Part shown: one piece after another, positions 1 to 11,014 of the stretch
Position numbering within the stretch: position 1 is the first letter of the stretch
How the letters are laid out: each line of letters opens with the position of its first letter
Position numbers and translations under genes: made by a program
The notes under the pieces: generated by a model
Told to the model about the DNA's origin: nothing
The model's input: the letters and a program-made list of their open reading frames with translations, nothing else
Database searches by the model: none
NCBI GenBank assembly: GCA_004802705.1
Contig: SGPL01000309.1
Coordinates: 1 to 40,235 of the forward strand
Source: Bondarzewia mesenterica
Lineage: Eukaryota; Basidiomycota; Agaricomycetes; Russulales; Bondarzewiaceae
Reading direction: 5' to 3'
Length of the DNA stretch: 40,235 nt

Positions 1-1726
1 CTCTAGGACCTAGGCATATTGGATACCAACTCCTAGTCACTCACCCCCGCCGTCGGCCTCTCCAGGTCCAACCACCCATCGAGCGTGTGAGCACAAGTAT
101 GGTTGGCAGCTGCGGAGGAGGCATGGGAGAGCTGGTGTCAAGGGAAGACCACCCTGCAGTCTGGAAGGACGGTGCTGGATGGTGGGCGTGGGTGGTTTGG
201 TGGCATAGAAGGCCCACTCAGTCGCAGGTGAACATCTCGGGTGCGACCCGAACGCGCCCGCCGCAGGCTTGGGTGCACCACATCATGCACGCCAGATGTT
301 CGCCTGCGACTTCTCCGTCTCGAGGTCTTCGATCGAATTGGCCGGGGTGGGCACAGCGGCACCCGTGCTCGGCTTAGCACCGAGCGACAGCATCCACAAG
401 TCGCTCCCGGATTCCATACGCATATGCCTAGGTCCTGTTCCTCTTGACTCGTCGCGTTCCTGAATTTTGGCATGACACGGCTGCCTGAATGTTCTGTAGT
501 TTGTTATTACAGCGCCTCGGACAATCTTGGGTGCCTCTGAACTCCCGACTAGGTCGCAGTGCGTCAGAGCCGACCACTTATGACTGTATTGTAACCCACG
601 TCGCCAAGTGCTTGCATATGCTGCATTCTTGGCGGGACTCAGGATTCTGGTTAGTGAACCAGTGAATATCATTGGCACATATCTGAATTGGTTGACAGGA
701 CTAATAGACAATTACCCCTCTTGTCACTAGAATTCAGCTGCAATGAAGTGGATCCCTGCATTTGTTCATTCATCACTGCTCTTCTGAAACAGATGATTCC
801 ACACACTGCATAATAGTGTCCCCAATATCGACATGGAAAACGCAACCTGAATGATTAGGTATATTTGTACTTCCCTTTGCTCCTGCACATTCGACATCAT
901 GAATGGTTTTGCTTGTGTGATGACCCGATGCAAAGTCTAATCCTGGCGTTGCCGCCTATTCCGAGCATAGTCGGTTGTGTGCTCACTTCTCATTCTCGCG
1001 AGGGCCATAGAAGATTTCTCACTCATTCATTTCCTCAGAATATGGAAGTGCTCCTTGCGAATGAATCGTCTATAATAATATTCTGTTGGCCTCATGCGCG
1101 AAATACCGTGTCAAGGAAAGTTCCTTAGTGCGCCCAGAGCTGCCTAGACGACAGTCAGCACCGAGTAACACTGCTATGCGGAGTGCACATGTGGGCAATG
1201 CATGCAATGTACATGTATGACAGCTTTTTTTTTACCTCAAGGCGTTGAAAAAGGTTGAAAGAGACCAAACTTATGGTAGCGAAGGTACCGGAGTCGGAAA
1301 GTGACCTGGATGCGACGCATCGCCACTGCATTAATAGCGCATGTGGCAACATTTCCTGATACTATGCAGCGGATCAGCGCTTCTAACATAGGTTTTCAGC
1401 ATCAATCATGATCAAGACAAGATTCAATTGTTTCACTGGCATTCTATCATTTCCCTTTCTTGGTGTCCTAGCAGGGCGCTCAGCGGCTTCCTGTCATGGT
1501 AGCGGCGTGCATGTTGATGATGGGACTGAGGAGACATATACGGCGATTTGACGCCCCGGAGAAGAAGGTTAGTCGAGGCTGTCGGAGGTAAGCAGCTGTC
1601 TACTTATCTTGTCCATGACTTTCCAGAATATGCAAATATCATAACTCCTGTGCACCACAATGATCTAAGGATCTCGTCCGGAGTTGCCGTTGATCGTGAC
1701 CTACGTGCATCTTGACGCCAACGCCA
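1..1726. other. Left-edge intergenic region, no supported gene
   Basis: No recognisable protein was found here. The only hint of a gene is on the minus strand at the left edge: an acceptor-like CCGCAG (reverse complement around 110-115), a 65-base open segment at 45-109 and a GTGAGT donor-like site (reverse complement of 39-44) would fit one exon of a gene running off the window, with a minus-strand open frame of 142 codons at 283-711 upstream of it. The translated sequence resembles nothing I know, so this is not called as a gene. The stretch from about 720 to 1726 is AT-richer and serves at least in part as the upstream region of the dioxygenase gene. Confidence 0.4.
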
Positions 1727-1734
1727 TATAAATA
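1727..1734 (+). promoter_or_regulatory. TATA box of the dioxygenase gene
   Basis: The sequence TATAAATA lies about 45 bases upstream of the ATG at 1778. The spacing is short but usual for fungal genes with short 5' untranslated regions. The call rests on the motif and its position only. Confidence 0.5.
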
Positions 1735-1777
1735 CTCGCGAAACCCCCTCTGACTTCCTCATTCTTTATCCACTATC

Positions 1778-4700
1778 ATGACCATCTTGCAATCGATTCA
1801 GAGCAGTGCTCACTTCGTAAACGCAGCGAACGCTCCCGTCGACCTTGACGGCGGGCGCCCCTTGCCCTCATTGTTCACACGCACTCTAGACGATGTCGAG
1901 GAAGCAGTCAAGAATGGACCGGCACTTACTCCTGCTGATTTGGTACGCTCTTAATTTTGACTTTAGCCTTCAATCTCACATTGATGTGGTTGTGAAGCCC
2001 GCATACATTGACGCAGTCAAAAACTTGAACGGGGTCGGGCTTGATGACCGCAAATTTTTGGTACGTCTCATGTCCATCTTGCAGGCCCAATATCCAACGA
2101 AACGATGTTTTTTTCAGCTCGAGAAGCTTCTGACGTTCATGTCGAGGCTGCCAAAGGATTCTCAATTCTCTTTGCAGGTCCAGCAAATCGTGATTAATAC
2201 CTGTAAGTTCGGAACAATCCTCAATCGTGATATCTGATCCTAACAGTGAAATGTTGCTAGTGTATAAGGATCTTCCTCATCCTCCTGGTGGATATCTTGC
2301 CATTCCTCAGAGTGCACCAGTTACGATTCAACAACAGACAAATAAAGCCGTATCCTACGCATTCCGTTCTGCAGATGGTTCCGACTATAACCCTCTGCTG
2401 CCTTCCCTTGGCAAAGCTGGCGCCCCTTATGCTCGCTCCGTTCCCTCCACGACCTGCCTTTCCCCCTCTGCTTTGCCATCTGCGGAGCTCGTCTTTGATA
2501 CCCTCCTCAAGCGCGACAAGTTTGTGCCTCATCCTGGTGGCGTTTCCTCGCTTTTCTTCGCTTTTGCAGATATCATCATCCATAGCATCTTCAATACCAA
2601 CGCGCGGGATTGGACGTGCAACAATGCCAGCAGCTACCTTGATCTCAGCCCTCTTTATGGTAGTTCTCAAGCGGACGTGGACAAGGTTCGAAGGAAGGAC
2701 GGAACTGGTAGACTCTGGGACGACGTCTTTTCGGATAGCAGGTTGCTGTTCATGCCGCCTGCCGTCTGCGCTTTGCTCGTGATTCTGAATCGAAACCATA
2801 ACGTACGTTATTACTTGTCAGCGCCGCGAAAAGCTGCCTCATTTCCTCTACCGCATCGCAGTATGTTGCCGAGAAGCTCTTGAGCATCAACGAGCGCGGT
2901 ACATTCATAAACCCTCCGCCAAGTGATGAGGCCAAGCGTCTCGTCCAGGATGAAGAAATTTTCCAGCGCGCGCGCTTGGTCAATACAGGGTATTTCATGC
3001 AAATCATCCTTCGTGACTATGTTGGCGCAATCCTGGGCCTCATCCGTGATGGCTCTTCATGGAGACTTGATCCTTTGATGGTGAGTAACCTAAGCCGAAG
3101 TCCCCGTGGCGCGCGCTGATGAATGACGCAGAATATGCGTGATCTCGACCACGAAGTGGCCCCGCGCGGTGAGGGAAATGTCGTCTCCATCGAGTTCAAT
3201 CTTTTGTATCGCTGGCATGCGACTGTATCTGAACAAGATACAAAGTGGACTGAAGAGGAGTTCTCCCGAATGTTCCAGGGGAAGGATCCTGCTGCCGTAA
3301 GTATGGTATTTGCTGCTTGAAATACCATAATCTTCATGTGATCCCATTGCTACTCCATTCTGTAGATCACAGTGCCTGAGTTCATAGGAGCTGCGCGGAA
3401 GTACATGAACCCTGGTGACAATGTCCAGGAGTGGACTTTCGATGGGTGAGCAACTTTCCTCCCCATTGGACGCGTTCCTTACATCTGATGATCACTGTCT
3501 CCGCCTCAGTCTCAAACGTGATGCCAATGGGCGCTTTGCCGATGCTGACCTCGCACGAATTTTGCAAAATGCTACAGCAGCATCGTCCAGCGCGTTCAAA
3601 GCGCGCGGCACACCCGAAGTTTTGCGCGTCATCGAGCTTCTGACCATCGAACAGGCGCGCGCCTGGGGAACCTGTTCTGTAGGTTTCAGTTCTATTTTCG
3701 TATACTGATCAAAACTCAACACCCTTTGCACTGATGACAGCTCAACGAGTTTAGAAAATTCATGGGCTTGAAGCGTAAGTTCTTGATGGTGTGATGAATT
3801 GCAGATCAGTTGAATCTTTTTCTTGCATCTCAGCCTATGCAAGCTTCGAGGAATGGAACCCGAATAAAGAAATCTATGTGATTAATCTCGTCCGCTGTTT
3901 CTAAGCATTCTTCCTGATGATGAGATGTGCAGACTGCTGCAGAAACGCTTTATCATGATATCGACAACCTGGAGTTGCATGTTGGTCTTCAGGCGGAAGA
4001 GGCCAAGGTGCCCATGCCTGGTGCGGGCCTGTGCCCCGGCTACACCATTTCGCGCGCCATCTTGGCCGACGCTGTCTGTTTGACTCGTGGTGACCGTTTC
4101 CTTACCGTTGACATGACGCGTGCGTACTTTCTTCTCAAATCCATCCTCTCGTCATTTGACTGACGCGCCTTGGGTGTGCAGCGTTCAATCTGACGAACTG
4201 GGGCTACCAGGATTGCCAAGCTGACTGTGATGATGGCTCGTTCGGTGGTATGCTCTCGAAGATGTTGTACAGGCATCTTCCGGCATATTACCCGCCTGGT
4301 TCGACGTACGCTCATTTCCCATTCATGGTCCCCGAGTCGATGAAGGAGTATGCCGCCAAGTTGAATATCGCGGATAAATATACGTGGACCAAGCCTGCGT
4401 TGCCTGTTGGCCCCGTTGTAGTCGCAAAGAGCTATAAAGAGGTAAAGCAGGTGGTGGGAGATGCGAACACGTTTGGTAGTGACGTTGCCTTGAAATTTGA
4501 GAGGCTGACGAGGGGCGTTGGAGTGGATACTGACTTTGTAAGTTGCGTTTCCTCGCTGCATCGTGAAATGGGACTGAAAGGGAATTCCAGATCGAGAAGG
4601 TCCTGCTAACTGATGCTCAGGTCGAAAGATCTGCCCAATCGTTGTCCACGACCACCAGCTCCCTAATCTCCACAAAGGCTTTCAAGGCCGTCGGGCGCAA

Positions 4701-6212
4701 GGGAAAGTACATCGATATTGTTAAGGATGTCATCAACCTGTTGCCTGTTCATTGGATCACGAACGAGATTGTAAGTCGATCCAATATTGGTAAAACTCGA
4801 TGTTCTGACTGCTTGTCAGATCGGTCTTCCCGTGAAATCGGTGGGCAATATGTATGGTGTATTCAGGGAACAGCAGCTGTACACAATGTTCGCTGGCGTT
4901 TCAAAGTACGTTTTGTACCTTTGGTCTCCGAAATTATACCACGTGCTAAATGCTCTTCGTTGACAGCTATGTATACCTCAATACCGACCTGACACAAGAC
5001 TGGCACTTGCTTGAGGACTCGCTCAGGACAGCTAATAAACTATCCCAATACTCCAAGGCACACTTCGACAAGCACATTCATGGCATTGTACGTGTCTTAA
5101 CTATATCATTCTTCCTTGGTTGACCATATGATTGTAGAGCATCACTGGAATCAGCGATAGCGTCATCCACTTTGTTGCAGGTAAGAACGACCACAGCGAC
5201 GCATTCATTCAAGCCCTTGTGGGTGCTGCGAAGAAGCCGGACAGCGATAGTGCGCTCGACAAGTTGGCAGGCAGTTTGTTCGTCGAGGTCGTCCCTACTG
5301 CACCTCTCTTCTCCCATGCTTTGGTGAATGTTGTGAACTTCTATCTGGACGACGCGAAGAAGGATCAGCGGGACAGGATTGCTCAGCTTGCGGCAGCGAA
5401 GACCGCCGAGGGTGATAAGCAGGTAATGTCATATGTGTACGAGGCACTGCGGCTAGACCCTCCGGTATGCTCGTTTGTTGCTTTATGATCAAAGGATGGC
5501 ATGCTGACTGATTGTGCAGGTGTCCAGTGTTTCTCGGACTGCGAACACAGCTACGACTTTGGGCGGTAGCAAGGTCGCCGCCGGTCAGCGTGTTGTAGCC
5601 AGCCTCGTTGAGGCTAATCTTGATGTGCGTGCAGCTTTTCCGTGTCACTCTGGATGGTGCTGAGAAGTCGCTTGCAGGCTTCCATCTTCCAAAACCCTTC
5701 TACCCCTGTCTATTCGAGGTCTGGATCGGGCTTGGGCGTGTTTGGGTTTGACCCGAAGGGGTAAGTAACTTTCGTTCGAACTGTCCATTCGGACACAAAA
5801 TTGAGGTTCTTCATGTCATGAATAGCTTGTTGGCGCCGAAGGTCTTTGAACGGGTGAGTATTTTTAGCAACGAAGTTCAAGCTCAGCAACACTGATCTTT
5901 GTATATTCAAATCAGGTTGTCCCTCGCATCCTTAATGCCATATTCTCGCTGCCTAACCTCCGCCGCACGTCTGCACAATCAGGTCAATTGAATAGGTATG
6001 CATCTGAAGGCGATTGATGCCGTTTCAGAGGCTGATTTGTTTTGCAGGTTCACGGAAGAGGTGGATGGTGTGCCTCGGGAAATGTTTGTGAACTTCAACG
6101 GGCAGGTGACAGCCTTCCCGACTTCTCTTATCGTTGAGGTGCGTTCGATACCATCATCCCGGGGCCGAGTTGCGAGCATATAACTGATTGTGTGGTGCAG
6201 TACGATGGATAA
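1778..6212 (+). CDS. ppo: Psi-producing oxygenase / linoleate dioxygenase (heme peroxidase fused to a P450-like domain)
   Basis: A fatty acid dioxygenase of the Ppo / linoleate diol synthase family, which oxygenates C18 unsaturated fatty acids to hydroperoxides used as oxylipin signals or as precursors of C8 volatiles. Hand splicing gives 22 exons (first 1778-1942, last 6201-6212) totalling 3222 bases, an exact multiple of three, for 1073 residues, the family's normal size. The peroxidase half (about residues 100-600) has the distal histidine in ADIIIH (near 212), SSYLDLSPLYG, and YRWH with catalytic Tyr near 384 and proximal His near 387. The P450-like half keeps the K-helix ExxR (EALR, about 934-937) and the usual C-terminal EYDG. 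It differs from classical diol synthases in two ways: the heme-thiolate loop reads GLGVFGFD (about 994-1001) with no cysteine, and the I-helix Asn/Gln motif is replaced by APLFS. I infer an active dioxygenase without hydroperoxide isomerase activity. All introns are 50-70 bases with GT...AG ends. Confidence 0.93.
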
Positions 6213-6493
6213 ATTCAAGCTCGTGTGTTGAATTTTCAGCCCTGATGACGATCTTGACCGCTACCATGTCTTAAGTATTGTAACTGTATACTCATCATCT
6301 CTGCGCAATTGTACCCCGACTTCCTAGCATTGCAACAACATGGTTGTCTGCCAAGTCACTGTCAACATTGCCGGACAATGGACGTGCGTCAAGCAGCGGG
6401 CTAATCCGCTTATGTAACCATTCATAGATACTACGTCATAGCGGATATCTAGCAGGTGATTTCATCATGTCTCCATCGCCCCTCGGCATCGCC

Positions 6494-6500
6494 TATAAAG
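6494..6500 (+). promoter_or_regulatory. TATA box of the vip1-like gene
   Basis: TATAAAG lies about 85 bases upstream of the ATG at 6583 and is followed by a CT-rich stretch (6510-6565) of the kind common at fungal transcription starts. The 370-base gap between the dioxygenase stop and this ATG therefore looks like an ordinary promoter. Confidence 0.5.
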
Positions 6501-6582
6501 CTCGAACTGCGCTCCCTCTTACTCTTTCTTCTCGCTCTTTCGTTTCTGCGCTCCCCTTTTCCAACATTTTAAACTAACTAAT

Positions 6583-7814
6583 ATGTCACCGTACTCTGTT
6601 AACGTGCGTTGTCGGAATTCGTCTTGAATGCATAATCGGACGAGATCTGATATCAATCCTGTTCTTACCCAAAGGTGTCAGATATTGCTGCTGCAACCAC
6701 TGAGCAGCAGTTGCATGATTTCTTTACGTATGTATAGTATAGTTTTTCTAAATATGAAGTATTCTCATGGGTTTACGCTCTCACAGATTCTGTGGGAAGT
6801 GAGTCTCCATTCTACGAGGCAGTCCCACTGTCCGAATGAACGAGTATGCTTACATTGATTCAGAATTGAATCTATCGAATATAATGAGAAAGCGACACCC
6901 AAAACTGCCACGATTCATTTTGAGAAACCTTCTGCGGCTAAGACAGCCCTCATGGTACGTCATGTCTTATCTCTCCAGTCGTAATATCGCCCATAAAGTC
7001 TCCCTTTTCATCACACTTCTCAGTTGAATGGTGGGACCCTTGATGGTGCCCATCTGGTCGTGACGTCGGAAGTTGCGCATGCAGACGAAGAGGAGACCCC
7101 TCACGTCGAGGGAGCTCCCATCGAACAGAGCGATAAGCCAAGGGCTGGTAGTACGTGCATCATCATTATTCGAATAAAGCATTTATCAATCTCCGTATAC
7201 AGTCGCTGCTGAGTATCTTGCAAGGGGCTACGTGCTTTCCGACCATATCCTTCATCGTGCAATCCAGATGGACAGTGCGTCTCAATCTCCATCGTAGAAC
7301 GAATTGTTTGATGGTGATCTGATGTGACAGATGAAAGGGGGATCTCGAAACGTTTTCTGAGCTACTTCCATTCACTCGATTCGTCGCTTGGAAACAAAGC
7401 CCTTGGTCCTGATCAGACCATCTCGGGCAAGGTTGCATCCACCCTGCAGCAAGCGACACAGCAGGCGCGCACGATAGACGAGCAGAAGGGCATCTCCAAG
7501 ATTGCTTCTGACGTGCGTACTCTATCAATCCAACTTTGTTTTTGGAACGTATATCGAATGTTGATCATTGCTTTCTGCGATAGTATTACACCCGCGCTCT
7601 CAGCTCTCCTTTCGGCCAACGCGTGCGCGACTTTTACACTACGACCTCGAAGCAAGTCCTCGATATTCACGAGGAGGCACGTCGCATTGCCGCTCAGCAC
7701 GAGACTCCTAGCCCGGCGCCTCAAGCTGCGCAAGGTTCCGCAAGTGCGGAAATTCCTGGTGCTGTCGCTGGGGAGAAGGATGCACCGACAGCGCAGGCTC
7801 CTACCGTGGTTTGA
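6583..7814 (+). CDS. vip1: RRM-domain RNA-binding protein, Vip1-like
   Basis: A small RNA-recognition-motif protein resembling Vip1 of fission yeast, whose biochemical role is poorly defined. Eight exons (6583-6603, 6675-6727, 6787-6798, 6864-6954, 7024-7150, 7203-7274, 7331-7512, 7584-7814) give 789 bases and 262 residues in an unbroken frame. The N-terminal RRM spans about residues 3-75; its strands include TFCGKIESI and KTATIHFE. A short acidic linker follows, and then a conserved C-terminal helical region containing YLARGYVLSDHIL, ALSSPFGQ and the stretch FYTTTSKQVLDIHEEA. The protein ends in an Ala/Pro-rich tail. The start is the first ATG after the TATA box and gives MSPYSVNVSDIA, which matches the usual beginning of the family. 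Exon 3 is only 12 bases, so gene finders could miss it. Function beyond RNA binding is inference. Confidence 0.88.
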
Positions 7815-8445
7815 AGATAAGGATGCGTTTGGATAAGAAGGTTGACTGTTCGGTGGTGGTCGTGTATCTGATGTCAATTTAGGGACTGGTTAAGAACCGT
7901 ATCACTGTACATTAGCGATAATTTTATAAACTCGACGATCATGCCTGTCAAAATTGGTCTGCAGGAAATTACCTGACGCAGTTGGACAATATTGGCATAA
8001 GAAGAGTAAGTCTTCTTTGCGAGAGCAATGCACAGTACGCACGTCTAATGCTTGGCTGAAACAAATTATGCATTTTTTGCCTGAAACACAGGGAATTCCG
8101 ATGGGTTCCGCAAGGCGATGTTGAACCCACTTCCCCTCTTTTCCGACGCACTCACAACTGAGATCTTCAGCTCATGAGCATGATGGACAGCGAACGGTTT
8201 CGGCCGCGATGAGTTCGGGTTATCGGCCAGCACCAGCAATTAAGTTCAACAAGGCTCGACAAGTATACGATCGGCCGCAGTGAGGATGAAAAATCGGCCG
8301 AAGTCTATTCAATTCATAATCGTACACAGTGCTGTCGCAGCAATGGTGGAGCCTGGATGGAGTCGACATGTACAAATGAAAAATGTGTCGATCGTGTGAG
8401 TGTGACCCCAAGGTCATTTGGATTAGAGCACAGACCACCGATCGC
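7815..8445. other. Intergenic region downstream of the vip1-like gene
   Basis: This holds the 3' flank of the vip1-like gene and the run-up to a methyltransferase relic. I see no coding frame with a recognisable protein in it. Confidence 0.5.
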
Positions 8446-8724
8446 GATGCCTCTGGCCCGATGGTCAGCCAACGCCTACCGCTCAACCGCAGCTTTCGTC
8501 TTTCGTGTTTGCCCCTGCACAAACGTCGGCTGTTCTTTTGCTCCTCGATGCACGAACGGGCGAGCGCGTCATAGACCTTGGGTGCGGGAGTAGTGAGGTG
8601 ACAAAGGAGCTCGTAGGCGCTGTCGGACCAAAGGGGGAGGTCGTGGGAGGTCGTGGAGTTGGACGCCAGCGAGAGCATGGTCGGTGACTTTCTTGTCAGC
8701 GTCGCCAAGGTTTTACCGAAGTGA
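8446..8724 (+). pseudogene. SAM-dependent methyltransferase relic, N-terminal part
   Basis: This is the front end of a class I SAM-dependent methyltransferase broken by two frameshifts. The frame starting at 8446 gives WSANAYRSTAAFVF. It then jumps to a second frame reading FAPAQTSAVLLLLDARTGER and the SAM-binding motif VIDLGCGSSEVTKEL, then GPKGEVVG. A third frame gives LDASESMV and stops at 8722-8724. The first jump coincides with a short direct repeat (TTCGTCT/TTCGTGT, 8494-8508) and the second with an imperfect 10-base tandem duplication (8639-8658). No middle or C-terminal domain follows directly; matching parts lie about 3.4 kb downstream at 12140-12824 on the same strand. The family call rests on the glycine-rich motif I and the acidic motif II. 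Confidence 0.72.
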
Positions 8725-8919
8725 ATCGGAATCGTCATGACGGTATTTGCTGCTGTCCTTTGAGAACTAATGTCTTTCTTTGTCAAGTATTGCAAAATAT
8801 TCGACTGTAAGCTCTTCTCAATGTCGCCGGTCTATCATGCAAGTCCAATTTCCTTTTAAGCCTGCATGCCTGGTGGTATTCGCCTCCAAATACTCCTGTT
8901 GGACAAGTATGCGAAGTCA

Positions 8920-9110
8920 ATGTTCGATATTATTGATAACTTGGCACCCGACCTCACATTCAAGATTCTGAAGCATCTGAGCGTAATCCTGGGAATCGAA
9001 TCTGTGAGTGTGATAGCCTTTGCTCGCGTATTCAACATTCAATTACACCATATTTGATTGTAGGTCTCAAAGAAATGGCAGGAGATGGTTCACCTGCNAG
9101 CGCCGTGCCA
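8920..9110 (+). pseudogene. F-box/WD40 protein relic (F-box only)
   Basis: A short segment resembles the F-box of fungal Cdc4/Fbw7-like proteins. It reads [18 protein letters not shown] followed by GIES. A well-formed intron comes next (donor GTGAGT at 9004, acceptor ending at 9063), and after it VSKKWQEMVH. The intron is still spliceable and keeps the frame, so the piece derives from a normal gene. Shortly after, stop codons appear and no WD40 repeats follow, so it looks like a gene fragment. An N at 9098 limits certainty. F-box proteins of this class recruit substrates to SCF ubiquitin ligases; this remnant would not be functional. Confidence 0.5.
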
Positions 9111-9447
9111 GGTGAACCGAAACTCGACGGATTCAAAATCGTAAAAGACGTTTTATCGGCCTTAGCGGCCATGGCATCGCGGAACTAAGATTCAGGCGCC
9201 TGTTCAAACATTCAAANACAGCAAATTACGNGGCGATGGCATCTTTCATTCATCTCAACTTTCGCAATACCGCAGCGAATGAGCACTCACAAATTCGAAC
9301 ATCCGANAGCGATCTTTGAGTAGAACCAGATTTGCTGCGGCTATCGAAGTCTTTTCGGTGTGTACCTATTCAACGCGCTCGTTCTCGCTCGCACTTACTC
9401 ACCACGATCGNCTTGGGCACTGTAGTACACTTGCTCGGGTGCCAAGC

Positions 9448-11014
9448 ATGCAGACTCTTCCTCCTGAGGTTCTCTCTGAAATATTCCTCCGTTGCNTTAT
9501 CACCAATGGAGTCACACTTCCCAGCCGTGCACCTATCCTTCTCACTCGGGTCACTCGATCGTGGCGGGCAGTCGCACTGTCGACGCCTCAATTGTGGTCT
9601 TGTTTAAACCTGGCTCGATCTCNAAGCTGCCGGTGGATGGGACGTTCTCAACCTCATGTGCACCTGCCCTCTGACGATGTCACCAAGGCTATATCCTATA
9701 TTACCGCATTGAAGACGTGGCTTTTTCTGTCAAAACGCACACCGTTGACNCTCCGTTTCTCCGTGCACGAAATTGCTCCAACGGCTAGGGATGAAGACGT
9801 GTTGGCGATGTACATGCAAATATTATGTACCCATTCCGCTCGTTGGAAAGATGTTAATATCTGTATACCATCTAATTTCCCCAAAATCATCACGATCTTG
9901 AACCAATGTCGGTCCCTCCCCCTCCTCGAGTCCTGCTACTTCGATAATGAGGAATCTGGCTCGGAGCCAACCAATATCACATTTTTGGAGTCAGCTCCTC
10001 TNCTTCGTCGAGCGAGAATCACGTATCCCTTCCTAGAGTCATGGTTCCTGCCTTGGTCACAGCTTACGTGCTTGTCCATAGAACGCTGCACTGGGACTTA
10101 CATGGATGCCACCGTGGAAGCGATGAGTGTCTTTGATGTGGACTGGTTCATCGAGGTTTTATCCCATTGCATAAATCTGGAGGTCCTTAATGTGCACTGT
10201 GACTTTATNTCTTGTCCCTTCGTCACTAGATCCACATCCANATTTGCTGTCCTTCCCCAGCTCCAGAGCCTCGAGATGGTGATCNACTTAGACGACGAGG
10301 GTGAAGAAGCAGACGAGGGTGATAGTATCCTCGCCTTACTCCTCCAATGCTTGACCCACTTGGTTTTGCCAAAATTGCGAACATTGGACTTATCACCTCA
10401 ATTCCAACACTACAGATGGGGTGACTCCTTCCTACAATTTTTGACCCATTTTTCGGAGTCTCTTGAGCACATCGAGATCGCCCATTTCTCTCTACCACTC
10501 CACGTGGTTACGAGCATGTTGGAGCATTTACCAAACCTGACGAGCATGGCCATTGTTTTTGACGTTCACTTTCCTCGCGAATGGGAGGGCTTTTTTTAAG
10601 GGGCTCACACTTACTTCGACTGTTTATGGGAGTAAGCAACTGGTCCCCATGCTCGCGCAACTCAGCGTTTCCTGCCCTTCAAGTTTCTGGTGGGANNACC
10701 GTTTCCCTTCCCACGAGGAAGGTTNGGAGGCCAAGTCAATTTTCTACGAGACCCTTACCACCATGATTGAATCCCGCTGGCAGGCGCGGTCCCGTCGTGT
10801 ACTCGAGGTTGGTGAAGGGACCGATGTACCGTCGGGTTTNACAACGTTATGCCTGGGATCTGACGAGGAGACGATGGAAAAATTGGCACCGTTACAGCAT
10901 GCGCGTATCGCGAGATGCGTTGAGGAAGGATTGTGCCTGGTGGATTGGTGGAGAATGTCACCTTCCTTCCGAAGTTACGCAGACAGGAAGAGTTCTACGT
11001 ATCCGCAGTGGTGA
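9448..11014 (+). CDS. F-box protein with leucine-rich region, interrupted by a frameshift
   Basis: An F-box gene of the large Agaricomycete family, presumed to be a substrate receptor of SCF ubiquitin ligases. The F-box begins at LPPEVLSEIFLRC, directly after the ATG at 9448, and continues through RVTRSWRAVALSTPQLWSCL. A leucine-rich, LRR-like region follows (for example LEVLNVHCDF, LPQLQSLEMV, LPKLRTLDLS, LEHIEIAHFSL). The frame is open upstream of 9448 as far as 9316, so the true start may be earlier or on another exon. At 10591-10597 a run of seven Ts produces a stop at 10597-10599. With six Ts the frame would continue into KGLTLTSTVYGSKQLVPMLAQ and on to MIESRWQ, the usual C-terminal portion. 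Many Ns occur here (for example at 9411, 10002 and 10696-10697), so this may be a sequencing error rather than true inactivation. The neighbours on both sides are relics. Confidence 0.7.

Noticed and set aside
283..711. 142-codon minus-strand frame near the left edge
   Set aside because: No similarity recognised and no clear start; possible splice sites nearby are not enough to call a gene.
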